From REEB426 sp964551975 (GTDB taxonomy: Bacteria; Actinomycetota; Actinomycetes; S36-B12), in NCBI GenBank assembly GCA_964551975.1, contig CAZKFI010000036.1, positions 1-23,040 on the forward strand: a stretch of 23,040 bases of DNA, read 5' to 3'. How positions within the stretch are numbered: position 1 is the first letter of the stretch; each line of letters opens with the position of its first letter. Positions 22,850 to 23,040 of this stretch are shown here, one piece after another. Below the pieces are notes generated by a model that had not been told where the DNA came from, did not search any database, and worked only from the letters and a program-made list of their open reading frames with translations. Made by a program: the position numbers and the translations under genes.

Positions 22850-23040
22850 TGCGCGCGGATTGGTGGGCTCCCGTTTCGTGGGCTCCCGTTTCGTTGGCTC
22901 CGGAGCGGCGTTCGCACTGGCACTTGCAGTGCTCAGCGGAGTTTCCAGCGAAGTTGCCCATGCTGCGTTCGTTGCCGATGCCGCGCAAACCAAGGTCACC
23001 AAGAAGGTGCCCGGCAAGGTGCTCTCGGTGAAGAAGGCTC
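22839..23040 (+). CDS. Second secreted PepSY-like paralogue, partial (runs off the window)
   Basis: An open frame from ATG 22839 to the window end with no stop. It encodes a signal peptide (MRASARG, basic region with VGSRF repeated, hydrophobic GAAFALALAVLSGV, likely cleavage after AHA) and then ADAAQTKVTKKVPGKVLSVK, the same mature N-terminus as the upstream gene. The start overlaps the end of that gene by 11 bp in another frame, so the two are translationally linked. A competing frame from GTG 22849 to 23031 gives a Pro/Arg/Ser-rich product without family resemblance and is rejected. GTG 22830 is an alternative start. Confidence 0.82.
   Translation, partial: MRASARGLVGSRFVGSRFVGSGAAFALALAVLSGVSSEVAHAAFVADAAQTKVTKKVPGKVLSVKKA
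22863..22892 (+). repeat. 15-bp tandem repeat in the second paralogue's signal-peptide region
   Basis: Two perfect copies of GTGGGCTCCCGTTTC (22863-22877 and 22878-22892), followed by a third partial copy starting GTTGGCTCC. They code VGSRF twice, then VGSG, lengthening the positively charged n-region of the signal peptide. Confidence 0.95.
22972..23040 (+). repeat. Direct repeat, second copy (truncated by window end)
   Basis: Copy of 22005-22073 with one synonymous difference; identity still continues at the last base of the window. Confidence 0.95.

Noticed and set aside
22482..22988. Minus-strand 168-codon frame across the secreted-protein genes
   Set aside because: Pro/Arg/His-rich shadow of low-complexity coding sequence with no RBS or homology.
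22849..23031. 60-codon frame beginning at GTG overlapping the first PepSY-like stop
   Set aside because: The neighbouring frame from ATG 22839 encodes a proper signal peptide followed by the paralogous mature sequence; this one encodes a Pro/Arg/Ser-rich shadow.

Overview
The window looks like part of an Actinomycetota chromosome, taken from a draft assembly (two 10-N scaffold gaps). Evidence: fairly high G+C by eye, frequent GTG starts, actinobacterial families (DUF3159, DUF5130, group II truncated haemoglobin GlbO, mycothiol-type DsbA homologue), and repeated signs of leaderless transcription (a TANNNT hexamer 6-7 nt before a start codon). A species cannot be named. Core order ettA - conserved protein - glbO - small membrane protein - DUF5130 - pepN - DsbA-like - nei resembles, from memory, the Mycobacterium tuberculosis Rv2464c-Rv2477c neighbourhood, with extra genes inserted.

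Layout. 1-1189: 3' end of ettA, a conserved actinobacterial protein, and convergent glbO. 1186-5063: an SDR/DUF2867 gene coupled to glbO, a divergent two-TrkA_N membrane protein, and an MscS channel. 5070-11486: a prolyl oligopeptidase coupled to MscS; divergent from it an amidase-malQ pair, then a small membrane protein and a DUF5130 gene. 11510-16271: pepN, divergent DsbA-like and nei genes, then a convergent DUF3159 membrane protein. 16295-19447: a tight operon of methyltransferase, aminotransferase class V (cysteine desulfurase-like), GNAT and VKOR. 19502-21812: a methyltransferase and a sugar-ABC ATPase, each interrupted by an N-gap. 21887-23040: two overlapping secreted PepSY-like paralogues; the second runs off the window.

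The contents are mostly housekeeping or stress functions: translation control, osmotic channel, peptide degradation (POP, PepN), glucan metabolism (MalQ), redox (DsbA-like, VKOR, globin), and DNA repair (Nei). No tRNA, rRNA, CRISPR, transposon or phage gene was seen. There is no gene-free stretch over 300 bases; the longest (20590-20744) holds a promoter, a leader hairpin and an RBS.

The most notable signals are (i) short symmetric elements of the form ACCNTAGNCT between divergent genes that place a -10 hexamer 6-7 nt before the start codon on both strands, and (ii) the tandem secreted PepSY-like genes, almost identical over 69 bp of coding sequence but with unrelated signal peptides.
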